From positions 618,504 to 682,503 of the forward strand of contig NZ_JADDXT010000002.1 in assembly GCF_015330165.1 (NCBI RefSeq): a DNA stretch of 64,000 bases. Reading direction: 5' to 3'. The DNA is from Zobellia roscoffensis (lineage in GTDB: Bacteria; Bacteroidota; Bacteroidia; Flavobacteriales; Flavobacteriaceae). The notes beneath the pieces are model-generated. The model was given only the letters and a program-made list of their open reading frames with translations, made no database searches and was not told where the DNA came from. This document shows, one piece after another, positions 8,501 to 23,500 of the stretch; within the stretch, counting starts at the first letter, position 1; each line of letters opens with the position of its first letter. Both the position numbers and the translations under genes were made by a program.

Positions 8501-11500
8501 TATGGGAAGTGGTGGCCAGGCCTACGAAGATAGTTTCATCCATAGGCAACACCTTCGATCCGACGAGGGTCCAATTTCCGTTCGTTTCAGAAACATATCC
8601 GGTAAAGGTATTACCCGAACGCACCAATCGTACATAGTGCGGGAAGCCTCCCGGAACCGATTGTGGCGTTGTAAAGTTAGCACTACCCATTGCAGCGCCC
8701 TTTACAGGACGATCTTGGAAACTATGTCCTACACCTCCCAAGTTGTTGGGATTTGGCGAAATAATCATTTGAGCAAGAACTGAATTGGCATCCAAATCAT
8801 TCCTCATCATGACCCCTGCCTTGGCCCAGACACTGGTAGCCTCCAAACTCATTACTTGTGCAACGATTTCACCGTCACCGGTCAACTCTCTGTATACATA
8901 ATGAAATTCATCTGCATTGTTCCATATATCCGCTCCTGAAGCACTCACATCATACCTACCGTTTTCAAAACAGGTTTCTCCTTCTATTTGAACAGAACCT
9001 ATATCATTATTGACCCATCCTTCAGGTAATCCACAAGGAACAACGATATCGTCTTTACTTACTATCTCAATACCTGATAGTTTAGGCTGATCAACACCAT
9101 TGGCACCACCTGCATCAAAATGCATATTTAAAATGCCGTCTTGCACTATAACATCAAAGGTCCTCACAACAGGAGTTTCAGAACCTGACACTAGGGTTAT
9201 ATCAAAATTAGTTAGTACTTCATTTTCTTCTAAGGAAACATCAAAAACACGTTTGCCAGTACCCCCTGCTCCACCACCTGTGGCTCCCCAATAAATTTCG
9301 GCAAAGTGCAACGTAACTTTATAAGTACCATTATCCAAAGGAATATTATAGTCAAAAATAGGTGGTGTAGCACTACGCTCAGTTTGATATAACTCAGGGA
9401 CCAATGCATTTGTATTTTCGTATACTTTACCACCAACGAAGCTCTGATCCTGTTCAAAAGTTTCCCCTTGATAAACAAGTTCTGGACCACCCACATTGAT
9501 TCTCAAGGCAAAGTCTGACATTACAGGCGCCTCAGCTTCTACCTGAACCGTAATTACATCTTCCAAATTACCCTCATCGGTAACCGTTAAGGAAGCGTCA
9601 TAAACACCCGCCAAGGCATAAGAATGATTAGCAACAGCAGTGGTAGCCGTATTTCCATCACCAAAATTCCAGAGATAGCTTAGCAATCCTTCAGAATCAC
9701 TAGACGCACTACCGTCAAAATTAAACGATAAGGAGTTGGCCCCGTTCAACGGTGTAACCGTAGCTATAGCGTTTGGCGCCGTATTAGGTGGTGCCGAAAC
9801 TGTAATTGTCGTTGATGCCGTTCCTATTAAATTCTCATCATCTATAACGGTAAGAACCACGGTATAACTACCTGTAGACGTAAACGTATGACTTGTATCC
9901 GCATCGGTATTTATTGGCGAACCATCACCAAAATTCCACTCATATCGTAACGTAGCCGGGTTTTCATCAGTTGACCCGCTACCAACAAACTCAACATACA
10001 AGGCTACTTCTCCTACTTGTACACTTTCTTGAAGAAGCGCTACCGGAGCTTGATTCTCAGGGGTAACCGTTATGGAAACCGTGGCCGTAGCCGAAAGTCC
10101 CGTTTCATCTTCAATTGTGTACTCAAAACTATCAGAACCAACATAGCCTACATCAGGTGTATACAAAACAGAGAGCCCATCTTCTTGAAGCACGGCTTCA
10201 CCTTTTTGAGGTGTATCTACGGTAACAATCGTAATGAGCTGACCATTAGGTTCCGTATCGTTTGCCAGCAAGTCTTCTATAAGCATGGCCATATCTTGAG
10301 TGGTTTCTACCTCATCATCTACTGCAACCGGAGCTTCGTTAATTGAGACTGTCAAAGTCGTAGTTGCTGTAAGACCATTGATATCGACCGCGTTAAACAC
10401 TACCGGCACACTACCCGTAGCATCTATAGGAGCTGTACCCGACACTGTAGCGGAGTGGTTGTCATAAGTCATCCAAGCTGGAAGGCTTCCTCCGTTTACC
10501 GTAGCTGTTACGGTCAACTCATTACCCGCATATCCTTTGTCAAAATACGAAGCGATATCTATATTGAATTCCTCCCCTACATTGGCCAAGTACTCTTGAT
10601 CGGGCTGTGCCGTTGGTACGGCTTGAGGCCGGATGTTTATGAAATAAAAAGTATTATCGTTCCAATCACAATTTGCCGATCCCGCACCACAACCGTTCTG
10701 CACAAAATCCTGTAAAACAATATATTCGTTTGGAACAATGTTCCCATTATGATCAATTACCTTATAAACCCTAGCACCTAACAAGTCAGGTCTACGCCCT
10801 GAAATGTTGTTTCCACCGGTTGTCAAATAATTGGCTACGGCAATTCTAAAGGGCTCGGAAACCACATTACTTGTATCAAAATTGATAACCCCTGAATTAT
10901 TCTTTGGTAGCAAGGTCTGGTAATTGCTTCCCGTATGGGAAAAACTAATTCCTCCAACAGTTTCCGTACCGTCTACCTCTACAAATCTAGCTCCGTTTGA
11001 GCCCGTACCGTGTAAGGCCGATAATTGAATACCGATGACCGGTTGATTTGGATCTGCTTGAACAAAAGCATCACTTAAAATAAGATCTCCTTCATAACCC
11101 GCTTCTATATTTGCCTCTAAAGGAAAATTAGAACTTGGTCTATAGGTAAGATTATTGGGCGGAGTAATAGTTCCCGAATCATTTACTATACTCAGCATAC
11201 TAGATTGAAAACCAAAAGCATCAAACACCTCTTGTGCATGGATTTCATCCCCTCCCTCTGGCTGGGGCGCATACCCACCGTGAAGCACAGCTTTGTTATT
11301 CAACGCATTGTCCGCATTGGAAACAATTTCAATATCTTCTACAAAAATACCATTATTACCATTTCCGGTAGTAGCTATAAATGTGATATCTACATCTGCA
11401 TAACCTCCCGTTGGAATTATAATAGGTAATTGCACTGGACTCCCATTGGAATCAAGTAACTCAAAAGTATAGTCGTTGGCGTCGGAGATATTTACTTCGG

Positions 11501-14500
11501 TTACGATTAAATCACCCGTACCAGTATTATTCAAGCGCATGACATTTGTATCATGAAATTGAGCGGAGCCAGATGTACCCAACCGGTAGAACGTATAATA
11601 ATCATCGGCTGGAAACCCTCTCTCCGTACCAGGTACCTTGGTCATATTCTCTATGGCCAACAAAGCTCCTGTTGGGGTTTCTATGGTAAAATTAAACGTT
11701 TTAACAGAACTGTTGCCATTGTTATCCTCAGCTGTCACTACAAGAGTATGGGCTCCTTCGTCGGTTAAATCGAATGCATCAATATAATTTTCTACCGTAC
11801 CTCCATCCAGAACATATTCTATAAAGGCTATTCCTCCACTTCCGCTTTCATCGGTAGCCTCTAGAGCAATATTTACCGCTCCCCTAAACACATCGGGAGC
11901 TCTTTCATTTCCATTGAATGTCGCCAAAATAGTTGGTGGCAACAAGGAGCTGTCAACAGGGGCCAATCGAATAGAGCTCACCTTGGCGTTATCTCCGGTG
12001 GGAGCCAAAGACAATCGCAGCAAACCATCGGTTACCTCTACCTGCTTGGTATTTTGCAAACTATCAAAATTTTCGGGAACGATACTTGCTTGATCATAAT
12101 CCACTACAACAACTCCATTTACATCTAAGACATGGTTGCTATCCGCATAATCAGGATCACCCGCAACACTAATGTTTACAGAATATATACCATTAGGTAC
12201 CTCTACTATCCAATCGCGAAGCGGATAGGTATTGGCCGACCTATGGCCTACAATGGAAAAGGTTTTTACCAAGGCATCATCATCAGTACCCGTATTTCTA
12301 TTCCTTGCATTGGCGGCGGCATCGGCCGGAGTAAGCGTACCCGGCTCTACCCATCCATAGTTTAGATTTCCAAGAACTGTATTTTGTGTTCCGTAAGGCA
12401 AACCAACATCATTAATATACCCCTCAGGGGACACCTCTAATTCATCTGGGTCCTGAAAATTGAACTGATAGGTATAAACCAACTCATTAGTAACTTCCAA
12501 GGCTATTTGCACCGTAGCTCCTTCATAGTTTACTGCCGAAGCACTAATCGTGGCCTCATACGAGCCAATGGACAAACCTGAAATATCCACACCTACCTCA
12601 AATGGTGTACCCATTTCAAAGTTTTCAGGAAGAACAACCCATTCTTCGGTACTTTCCAAGTTTATTTCTGTTGCGGTTATACCGCCATTGCCACTTAAAA
12701 TTAATGATTGCTCTGGTATATTCTCTTGATTGATTGACGCAAAGAAACTCATATCCTCCTTATCAAAATCTAAGGCTAGTACGCCACTTTCGAACGGAAT
12801 TACATTATCAATGATAAACATATAATCTTGATAATCGCCATTGGAGGCATCCTCAAAAGCTATGAGGTAGCTATTTTCAACAGCATTTCCTTCTCTATCA
12901 TTTACAGGATATATCCTAACCCTATGGGCCACTCCTCCTGTGTTAATTGCATCTTCGGTATAATTGAACCTACCGAAGGATTGCGATTCCACATAAAAGC
13001 CGAATACCGCACCTTGGGGATCAAAGGTGTCGGTACCTGAGGCAATGGGGGGAAATAGGGTCTGTGCATTTGCTATATCATCTGCTAGCACCCCTACCTC
13101 ATGGGTGACCAAAGTTCCATCGTTGGTATACCAGCCGAAAGGCAATTCTTCCCTTGGAGAATAACGTCCAACAGGAGTAACCTTAACGGGTTGCTCGGAT
13201 GCCTTTACCCATCTTTCCACTTCGACTTCATCACCTACAGGAGAAGGATCCGTTGAACTGGACAAGGATGTCCACCCTACCGAAATACCGATTCCCAAAA
13301 CATCGACAACATCTTGCAAGGCAGGTTCCTGACCTCCTTCAAAACCAGCTTTTTTCAAAGCATTTAAACTAATAGAAAAAGTAGGGTTGTCACTATCGTT
13401 ACTTTCTATAATAAGCTCAGCATCTTGATATCCTATATTGGAACCATCTAAAACTGGTGCATAGGTAACAGTAAAAGTATGAGTTGCCCCTGGACCTATG
13501 GATATCATACCAGATGGATCTACAGGTTCAAATTGGTTTGCAAAGGCACCGGTTATAGTTGCAGAGGTAATTTGTAATGCTTCGTTGCCATTATTGCTAA
13601 CCTCAACAGTATTTGTATCAGTTGTTTCACCTTCTCCGTTCGTTGTGATTTCAAATATAATATCATCTGGTGTTGCTACTATTGATGGGCCAGTTGTTGC
13701 TGGCGTTCCTGCTCTTAACAAGGTTAATCTAGAAGTACCATTATTATCACGATCATATTCAGAAATATAAATATTACCCGTAAGAGGGTCTTCCACCACA
13801 TCCAATGGATCATCAAAACCACTAAGCCCAGGAATACTACTGTAGGCTTCGGCAATATCCCCGCTTGATTTAGGGTCTAATACCAACAAGTCGTCCTGTC
13901 CGCTAAAACGGACTACCATAAGAAGACCTTGTAATTTCCCTTCAAAAGCATCACTCTTATATTCTATGGCCCCATTGGGCGATTTGTTCTTTCCAAAATC
14001 AAATGCAGGTTCGCGATAATTTGGATCTGGTGCCAAATCATCAGGGTATTTGCCCACATCTGTATAAGAAGCTTCTACCTGACCCGGCAACCCACTGTAT
14101 GAAATACCACCGTGGTTCAATACGAACTCTCCCCTGTAAGGATTGGGATGACCGTGATACGACCCGCCTTTGGTCTTGAACAACCAGTCTTTTTGTGTTT
14201 CCCCTCCCAGTAATTTTGGAACATTAGGAATTGAGGTCAACCCATCAATACGTCTTGCCAATGTATAATCCGAAGTTGAAGGCGAATTGGGCGAACTATT
14301 ATTGTTGCCCGCAGTTCCGTTGGTAGGCACATATAACCAACCATTGGAATGCCATACCAGATCATAGGCATTACGAATACCTGATGCAAATATTGTTAAT
14401 GGTGAATTGGTAGCATAGGGATTGTAGGTAGCATCACTCATTTGCAAATTACCATTTGGCGCTGTATTTATTACCGAAATATCATCCGTAGTATAAACAC

Positions 14501-17500
14501 TTAAGGGAAGACTATTTGGTAATTTATCTAACTCCAACTTTAAAATAGCAGCAGCCAAAAGTCTTTCGGGCCTATTGCCCCAATTACCATCTGGACTACC
14601 CCCTGCCGAGTTACTCCCTTGCGTAATATAAAGATCTCCTTGATCATCAAAAGCTATACTGTTAGTTAAATGATCGTTTACAGATCTAGGTAAATGGATA
14701 ACAAGGTCTTCTACTGTAGACAAATCCGGACCTGTCAAACGCGATAGCTTACCATCCCATTCCGGACCGCCCGAAATAGAGGCCTTACTATGGGTTACAT
14801 AGGCAATTAAATTATCGGCAGTAGATGCGGGGTCAAATGCCAGACCAATAATCAATCTATCATCGTTACCCCCTGCATTGGTTTCTGGATGAAGGGAACC
14901 TTGTAACGGTGGGTTTAATATTTCCAAATTACTCAAAGTTCCGTCCAAAGCCATTTCCCATCTATAAATTTGGCCATCTGAATTAAAGTTACCAATAGTA
15001 CTTGCGTAAAGCTTACCATCAGGTCCGATTACCAAACTTGAAAAACGTTGATTATCAACACCAGGACCTAAATTGGTTACACCTGACACCTTGGTGAATT
15101 CAACCCCTGTTAAATCCCGTATAGGCGTGCTTCCATCATCAAGTTCTCCCGTTTCAAATGTAGATTCAAAAGCACGGAAAGGTATTCTATCATTTAAATC
15201 GCCCCTTCGGTTTGCCTCTATGTCACTAGTAAGCACAAAGCGATAGGTCGTAAATTCCTTTAAATCTTGTATCGGAGTCAACGTAATGGCATCTCCCCCT
15301 CCTGTATCATTGGAGTTGGAAGGCACAAAGACATCTCCGCCCGCAGTAACCTCAAATAAGTTGATATTGCCCGCCAGGGTGTTATTATCTATCTCATAAT
15401 CGTCAGGAACTATAACCTCAACGTTGATCTGAAAATCTTCAATTCTCACATCGTTGGTGTTATCAGCGGGATTAACGTTAGCGAAATACGGCTGAACAAT
15501 ACCACTGCCTTGAGTAACTTCCAAAGAATTGATCTTTGTATTGAAGCCACCGGAAGCATCTATTGTGAGCCTACCATCAGTAACTGTGACGCTTGCCACT
15601 CCCGAGGAGAACCGTGTAGACGCCCCTTCAGCACCCGTTGGCGAATACTGGTTTACCGCATTTATACCTTCAACGTTTATGGTATGAAAAGGTTCCGTAC
15701 CCGCTTGACCATCAACAGTAGGATCACCTACCCCTACGGCAACCGTGTAATTCCCGTTGGGTATTTCTATTTCCCAAATTCCCTCTTGCCCCTCAGGTTT
15801 TACATTTTGATACTGCATATGCACTAGGGTATTCCGTAAAATATCAACGCCACCGACCTCTCTATTACGAACTCTTTCGGAGAGGTCCAAGCCCGTTGTA
15901 CCGTCAGTAGCCAACCAACCGTAGCTATATCCATTACCACGATCGGCATAGGCCAAACCGGAATCTACCAGATATCCTAAGGGCGGTACGTCTTCGGGAA
16001 GCGAAAAATTGATCTTAACCGGATTAAAGGCCACCACATCATCGGAAACTATCCTAAAATGTTCGAAAGTATGATTTACATTGGCCGTGGCCTCCCTTCG
16101 CTTTGTATTGAAGATACCGGCGAAAGACAAGTCATCATAAGAAGAATTCCCGGTAACAAAAGCCAAGGGCAGCGGCAAGGAACCAACTTCAACCTCGCTT
16201 CCACCGTTCAAGGTGTAATATCCAACAAGTAGGTTGTTATCAATATCCACGAATAACCTTAGACCTACGTTACTTGTATGTAAATCTGTAATACCATTGG
16301 CTTTTAAGGATTGTGAAATTGGGGAAAGACCATCCAATTCGGACAGTAACTCTACCCTATTTCCATTGGAAGCCACCAACTTAACATAGTTATCTTCATT
16401 AAGACCGAACCACAATCCTGCTTGCTCGGAATTATTGGAACCATCGCTATACGGATTTACCAGAGAAGTCTCTATGCTAAAGCTCTCGTAGCTATCTACG
16501 TCTACAGCAACTCCCAAGGTATTAATTTGCGAGTTTACATCCGTGCTTGTTCCTGCACCCGGACCATTTCGCAGATAGGCGATACCATTAGCCGCATTTA
16601 GAACCAGATTGCCATTGGACAAGCTTATCCTACCGGGTTCATACCCCGGAACATTTGTATTGAAAACTGGGCCATCTACCGCCAGTCTTGCTGAAGGATT
16701 ATCAACCATAGTAAAACCTGTATTGGCCAACCCTCCTTCGGTTCCGTCAAAATCCAAAGAGAAAGGCAAGCTCACTTCAAGCTCTTCACACTCCAAAACA
16801 CTTATAGGGGAACAAACTAGGCTAGGTGCATCATCAAAGGGTTGGATATTTCGGACAATGACCACAATATCTTGATAGTCAAACCCGGAAATATGTTCCT
16901 CCGTAGCGATAATATAGGCGTTCTCTTCCCCAGGAAGTTCGTATACCCGCACGTGATGCGGAATAGCATTTGCAAATGTATTGAGAGCATCTTCACTAAA
17001 TAAATGTCGGTCACCAAAAAATGGCCATCTACTATAGAAACCAAAACTTACGGCTCCCGGATCAAACTCAGTTGCCCCTACAATAGGAGCGTTAAGTGTC
17101 TGTCCGTTACTAGCGGGGCTATTGGAAACTGTAAACAATTCTGACGTAGTATTCGCATCGCCACTAACATACCATCCAAATGCCACTACCGGAGTGGTAT
17201 TTGTAGGACCGTATACACTTAACAATTCAACCGTAACCGGTGCATCAACAGCCCTTTCAAATTTTTGAACGGCCACTTCATCACCTAATATATTATTATA
17301 ACCGCTGCCATTTGGTAAATTGATAAGGTTGGTCATCGGATCGGTATCTCCCACATTTATGGCGCCATCGCCCAAATGGGTATCCAATATCCACTGCAAT
17401 GAAGGCTCATTATTTCCTCCCAGTCCCGTTTTACCCAGACCGTTCAATGACACGACTACGGGTTCGGCATTGGTGCCCGTCAAGGTCAATTCTGCCGATT

Positions 17501-20500
17501 TAGGTCCGTTGGAGGTAGGTGTAAATACGATTTGAAAAGAAGCCGAATTCTGGGCATTTATCGAAGTTGGTATACCGACAATAGAAAACTGATCTTGGTC
17601 CGCCCCTGAAATTTGAGCCTGGACATCCACCAAACTGGCATTTCCCAAATTGGAAAGCAAAATCTCGCTCGTGAATGATCCCGAATTGGAAATAGCATCA
17701 CCTGTTACCTTTTCCGTATCCAAAACAATAAGTGGTGTAGGCGAAGCCTGATTGCTAGGTTTGAGCAATACGATTTGGCTTCTTCCATAGTCCGACACAT
17801 AAATATTTCCGTTGGTGGTATCCTCTACTAAATCTAGTGGATCTTGAAAACCTGTAAACCCCGGTATTCCCTCCTTAAAGGTCATTATATCCCCTCCTGA
17901 TCCGTCGGGCACCAAGGCGATGATATCACTTCCCCCACTATACTGAACGACCAATAAGGCTCCTTTTAAGTTTCCGTTTTCGGCATTACTCCGATATTCA
18001 ATAACCCCGTTGGGAGATTTATTCAATTCAAAATCAAAAGCCGCTCCCCTATAGTTTTCGTCTGGTTGCACCCCGTCATAAGCTGATTTACTTACATCGG
18101 CATCTCCACGATTTAACACAAACTCTCCTCGATAGGGATTAGGATGCCCGTAATACCCCATATCAGTATCGGGGTCAATCCTGAACAACCAATCCCGCTG
18201 TACATTGTTTCCGTCCGAAAAAGGAACAACAGGGTACAAAGGATTGCTATGGTCATATATTGTACCATCCGGTCTTCTTGTCCCGTTAATAGATGCCGGG
18301 GCATTACTGCCACCAGCCGTTCCATTAGTTGGCACGTATAATTGTCCGTTGGAATGCCAAACCAAATCATAGGCATTACGAATACCTGTAGCGAACAACG
18401 TTAAAGGGGCATTGATATAATATGGATTGTACAATCCGTCCAAAGTTGGAGAATTCACATCTGCTGCATTAATTGCCATAGCATTTCTTGTAGTACGCAC
18501 ATTAAGTGGTAAGGTACTTGGTAAAAGAGAGAGATCCAATCTTAGGGTAGCGGCCGTCAATAAGCTCTCCTCCCTATTGCCCCATGAACCATCCGGTTTG
18601 CCAGCCGCACTGTTACTTCCTTGATTAAAATAGATTACATTGGGTTCACCTGGCCTAAAGGTTAGACTATTCGTCAAATGATCTTTAGTAGACCTAGGTA
18701 ATTCGGTCACCAATAATTCTTCGTTTTCAAGATTGGCGCCAGTGAGTTTTGAAATTTTCCCATCCCAGTCCGGAGCACTGTTTAAACCTCCTGAATTATG
18801 GGAAACATATGCAATCAGATTAGACGAAGTAGCCGAAGGATCAAAGACAAGCCCCACGGAAGTCCTACTTCCTCCATAAGCATTTTTCCAAGTGGTAAGT
18901 ACTTCTTCACCGGACAGAGTCCCGTCCGAATCAATATTCCATCGGTGAATATCTCCAGAGATTTTTAATCCGTACAGCTTATCATCTGGACCAATGGTAA
19001 GGGTGGAATATTTTCCGTTTGAACCCACAATTCCCGCATTGGTAAATGAAACGTTATCCAAATCCGTAACCGGCCCTGTATTTCCATCACCTGTAGTAAA
19101 TGAAGAAGTAAAAAATTCAAACGGCTCCCCTACCAAGTCCAACACCCCATCAATTTCAAATACATAAACTGTATTGGCCTCTAAAGGAAGATTTGGAACC
19201 AAATTAACGGCATCTCCACCACCGGTTCCATTTACACTGGCCCCAATTTGTGCAGTACTTCCCTGCTTAAACAAACGTACAGTAGTATTGGTGATGGTCG
19301 TATTATCAACCCCTGCATTACCATTGGTATCAGAGTTTGGCAAGAAAAGATTATTGGCGGAAACACTGCTGTTAACCGACACCCCTGTAGCTCCATCAGG
19401 TGGAGATATTGCGACTACCTTTGGAGTCTGTATACCTACGGAAGCAGCTACGATTTGTACACTATTAATTTTTGTGTTCTTACCAGATTCCCCTAAAGGA
19501 TCAAGAGTCAATCTATTATCACTTACATTAACTATGGCGCTTTCCGATGTAAATCGGGAACTTGCACCGGCCGTACCCGTAGGCACATAGTCGTTCACCA
19601 AGGTCACCCCTTCCGCATTTATCCTATGGGCAGGAGTATTGGCTGCGGGAGTATCAACATCGGGGTCACCTACGAAAACCGTTACCAAATAATCACCGTT
19701 CGGCACTTCAATTTCCCATTTGGCATCGGCCAGGTAACCATTGGAAGCATTGGAAGAAACATCCCCATACTGCATGTGGACCAGGGTATTATTTAATTCA
19801 CTTACTCCTGAAACGGCCCTATTTCTTCCATTTTTGGATAAATCAGCGGGCTGCGATGTATTTGCATCCAACCACCCATATACAAAACCGTTGTCCCTAT
19901 CCGCATAAGCATCACCACCGTCTTTTTCATAACCAGCCGGAGCTGCTGTAGCTTGATCCGAAAAATTAATATTTACCGAAAAATTATTTACCGCTTCGGT
20001 AATTTCTAAGTTGATAGTCATTTCTGCATTGACATAGCCTATGTCAGGTAGGTCGCTAGCAAAGATTGTAGTACCATAAGAACCTACCGGAATATCCGAA
20101 CGAACTCCAAATTCTATTTCGCCCAGTACCGGTTCAGTAGGCAAAATCAACCATGATTCCGAATCAGGGTCATCAGAAAGTACAAAAGTAGGATTACCTG
20201 AGCTGGCGGAAACGGTAACACTCTGCGTAGCGATATCGGAGCCCTGTTCCCCGCTAAAATTCAACTCATTGATATCGAAGGAAAGGACTAAGGGCTCTGG
20301 CTCCCCTTCTACGGCAAAATCCTTGAACAGGGCCGTAATGCTTTGGTCTACATCCGCTCTTCTGTGCGTGGTGAATATACCGGTAAAGTTCAATAGCTGT
20401 GCCGGATTTTCGGTATCGTAGGTACTTCCTGAAAAATAACTGGCCGGTACGGATAAACTACTCGTTCCGCCTTGGGAGACCAAGACTTCGGTTCCCCCAT

Positions 20501-23500
20501 CAAGCGAATAATACCCCGAAACCGTATTATTTACGGGATCAAATTCCATACGCAGATTAATATCACCCGTATTTGAGGCCAAATTACCTGTATTCAATTC
20601 AAAATAAGCCGTTTGGGAGGAAGTCCCATCCATGTTCTCTAAATGTAGCTGAACTTTCCTAGTTGTATTCCCCGTTTTTGCGACCGCTAATTTTACGATA
20701 TGATCCTCATCAAGCCCATACCAAATACCCGCCTGTTGCGAATTAGTTCCGGCACTAACCGAAAAATCCGGATTCTCAAGAGTTGTAGATACACTAAATA
20801 CGGTTGAAGGCACTGGTAACCCAACTCCCAAGGCATTCATTTGTGAATTGGTCTCCGTACTACTGGGTGTACCCTGAGAAGGCAACTGACTGTAAAAAAT
20901 ACCCTTGGTGCTTGTTATTGAAAGTCCCGAAGCATCTCGTACTACAAGACTGGGAGCGTATCCCGGTATATTTTCATCTGCGATGGCATCATCTGAAGCC
21001 AACCTGGCACTAGGCTCTAAAACCGTGGTAAAACCTGAATCCGATAGCTTTCCATTCGTTGTCGTGAAATCTAGAGATAAGGGTAGTGAAGTTTCTAATT
21101 GATCACAGGGCAATGCACTTAATGGGCTACAAGGTTGAACTTCAACCAGATCGTCAACATTGATAGTGATTTGGGCAGAAACCGCATTCACACCATCCCC
21201 TACCTGTACCATAAGTATGTACTGAGGCACAGTTTCGGCATCTAAAGGAATTAAAGTAGTTAGTTCCCCACTATTAGGATCTATAGCAAAGGTCCCGTCA
21301 TCGTTCCCTGAAGTAATAGCGTACGTTAATGGGTCTGAATCAACATCCGATGCCTGTACATAACCTATAGAAGTTCCCACTGAAACGTCCTCCGCTATAC
21401 CGAATATCTGATCCTCCACAACAGGAGCTGCGTTCAACACTTCGGTTACGACCACGTCGTAATCTGAAGCAAGGCGTACACCTCCAATTTTGGCATCATT
21501 AGTACCAACAGAACTAATAAATAAACGATCAATTTTTGGAGTTCCTACAACAGTATGAGATCCTGCAGAAGTCCATACTGTCTGAGTTAAATCTAGTTTT
21601 GGATCTATAGTCCATGAATAACTAATGGCTCCGATTCCATCCCATTCGCCTTTTACCACAAACTGGAATGTCTTATCAGAATCTACGAGTATATTTCCGT
21701 TATCGGAAGCAGGACCGCCCAATCCTATTCTTGCTATAAGACCACCGCTGCCATTGCTAGCTACTTGTTCTCTTACCCATTGATCTCCGACCACATCATC
21801 TGCGATGCGAATAGCCGTACGGACCCTATTGCTTACGCTACCCACTTTAAAATAGGTGCTAAAATAAAATGGCTGATCGGCCTCCAATGTTACTGGAGCA
21901 TCAGTTAAAGAAATCAAATCGTGGGTATGTGGACCATTGGAAAAATCAAGGGAATTGTTGAGATTAGGGCTGATGGCCTCGTCCAAAACCGGAATAGCCA
22001 CATCACCGGGCTTCTCCTTGAGCCATTGCGTGGGTGCCACCTCATGTAAGTTACCCAAAGCATAGGCATCAAAATCATCTAAAAAGGAAAATGATGAAGG
22101 CGCAACCGACGTAACCGTCAAGTCTATATCCAATACGGCCGGAACAAAACCCTTTGCCGTAGCAATAACCTGTACATTTCGGGCATCCCCTACTACGAGG
22201 AAAGTTCCGTCCATAGTAAATTCATATGATCCGATATCACTTTTTTCGGGAAGGGTAAGCCAACCATTACTAGTGGTTTCGTCAACATTATCATTAATTG
22301 CCAAACCAATATCAACGGCACCTGCACCGGCCAACTCGGCGACAAAGCTTATGCTTTCCCCCGCCTCTATGGTTTGGTCGGCTGTAGCCGGAGTAAAGGC
22401 CAATATTCCGTTTACGGGGCTTGCGGTAGTTTCCACCACATCGATATGCGTGATTTTGGAGTTAAACCCACCTGTTCCGTCAATTGTCAACAGTCCATCG
22501 GATACCTGTAACACCATAGTGGAAGTACGTACTTCCTGCTCAGCGGGAACAAAAGCGGAAATAATGGAGTAACCTTCAACAGTAGCACTGTGCCGGCTAT
22601 CGGTATTCCCCTCGGACTTATCCCCAAGTCCTATGGTTACCTCATAGACCCCATTGGGAATTTCCATTTCCCAGAACAGTTCGTTCTTTCGAGCCTGGGC
22701 GTTGCCCCAACCTGAAATATTATCCCCTTGAAAATGGACCAGGGTCCCTTCCAATTTTTCCTGAAGTGGAGCCGCATTATAATTCGATATATTACCTAGG
22801 CGCATACGACCGACCCCTGTAGAGTTGCCCGCAACTTCCTCCGAAGCATCAAAAGGATTACCTGAAACGGCCAATTTCCAACCATAGTTATAGCTATTCC
22901 CATTCAGGGCCACGGCAGCATTACCAAAGGCTTTTCCATAGTCGGCCGAATACCCGGTTGGAGGAATTGTCACGCTAGGGTTATCCTGAAAATTGATATG
23001 AGCCTCAAAGGGAAGTTCTTCCTTAAGCACTATCACCGACCAATCTTGGGTCGTAACGCCATCTTCCGCCGTAACGGTATAGGTAACCGGACCATTACTG
23101 AAATCAACGAGCACTCCGGATGCCGGAGTACTATTGGCCCCTGAAGAAACTGTAATCTGCGGAGCCAAGGCCGTTAGGTCAGAAGTATTATCCACTTCTA
23201 TGTTTATAGTATGTGCTTCGGTATCTATAAGCGAAGCCCCTGTTTCGTCTAAGAGTACAAAAGTTGAAATGTCCGTTTCCGTATTGGCAAAGATGATTTC
23301 ATTAACAGAAAAATCGTTATACGAAACCACCATGTTTCCAGAGGTCGCCCTTCTCGTGGAGGTCATGATTCCCGCATAGGTCAAAGCCGCGCTTGCACCA
23401 TCGTTATCATGGTCGACCCCTGCAAAAAATGAAGTCGGTGCCGTCATAAAATCGTCCACCCCCGTTACTTGAAGCATTTCACCCCCGTCTAAACTGTAAT

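Noticed and set aside
7489..10715. Many plus-strand open frames of 60-170 codons opposite the giant gene (for example 8274-8783)
   Set aside because: They are frame shadows of a low-stop, repeat-rich coding strand. Their peptides are Ser/Thr/Ile/Arg-rich without motifs, and the minus-strand frame gives a coherent domain series.
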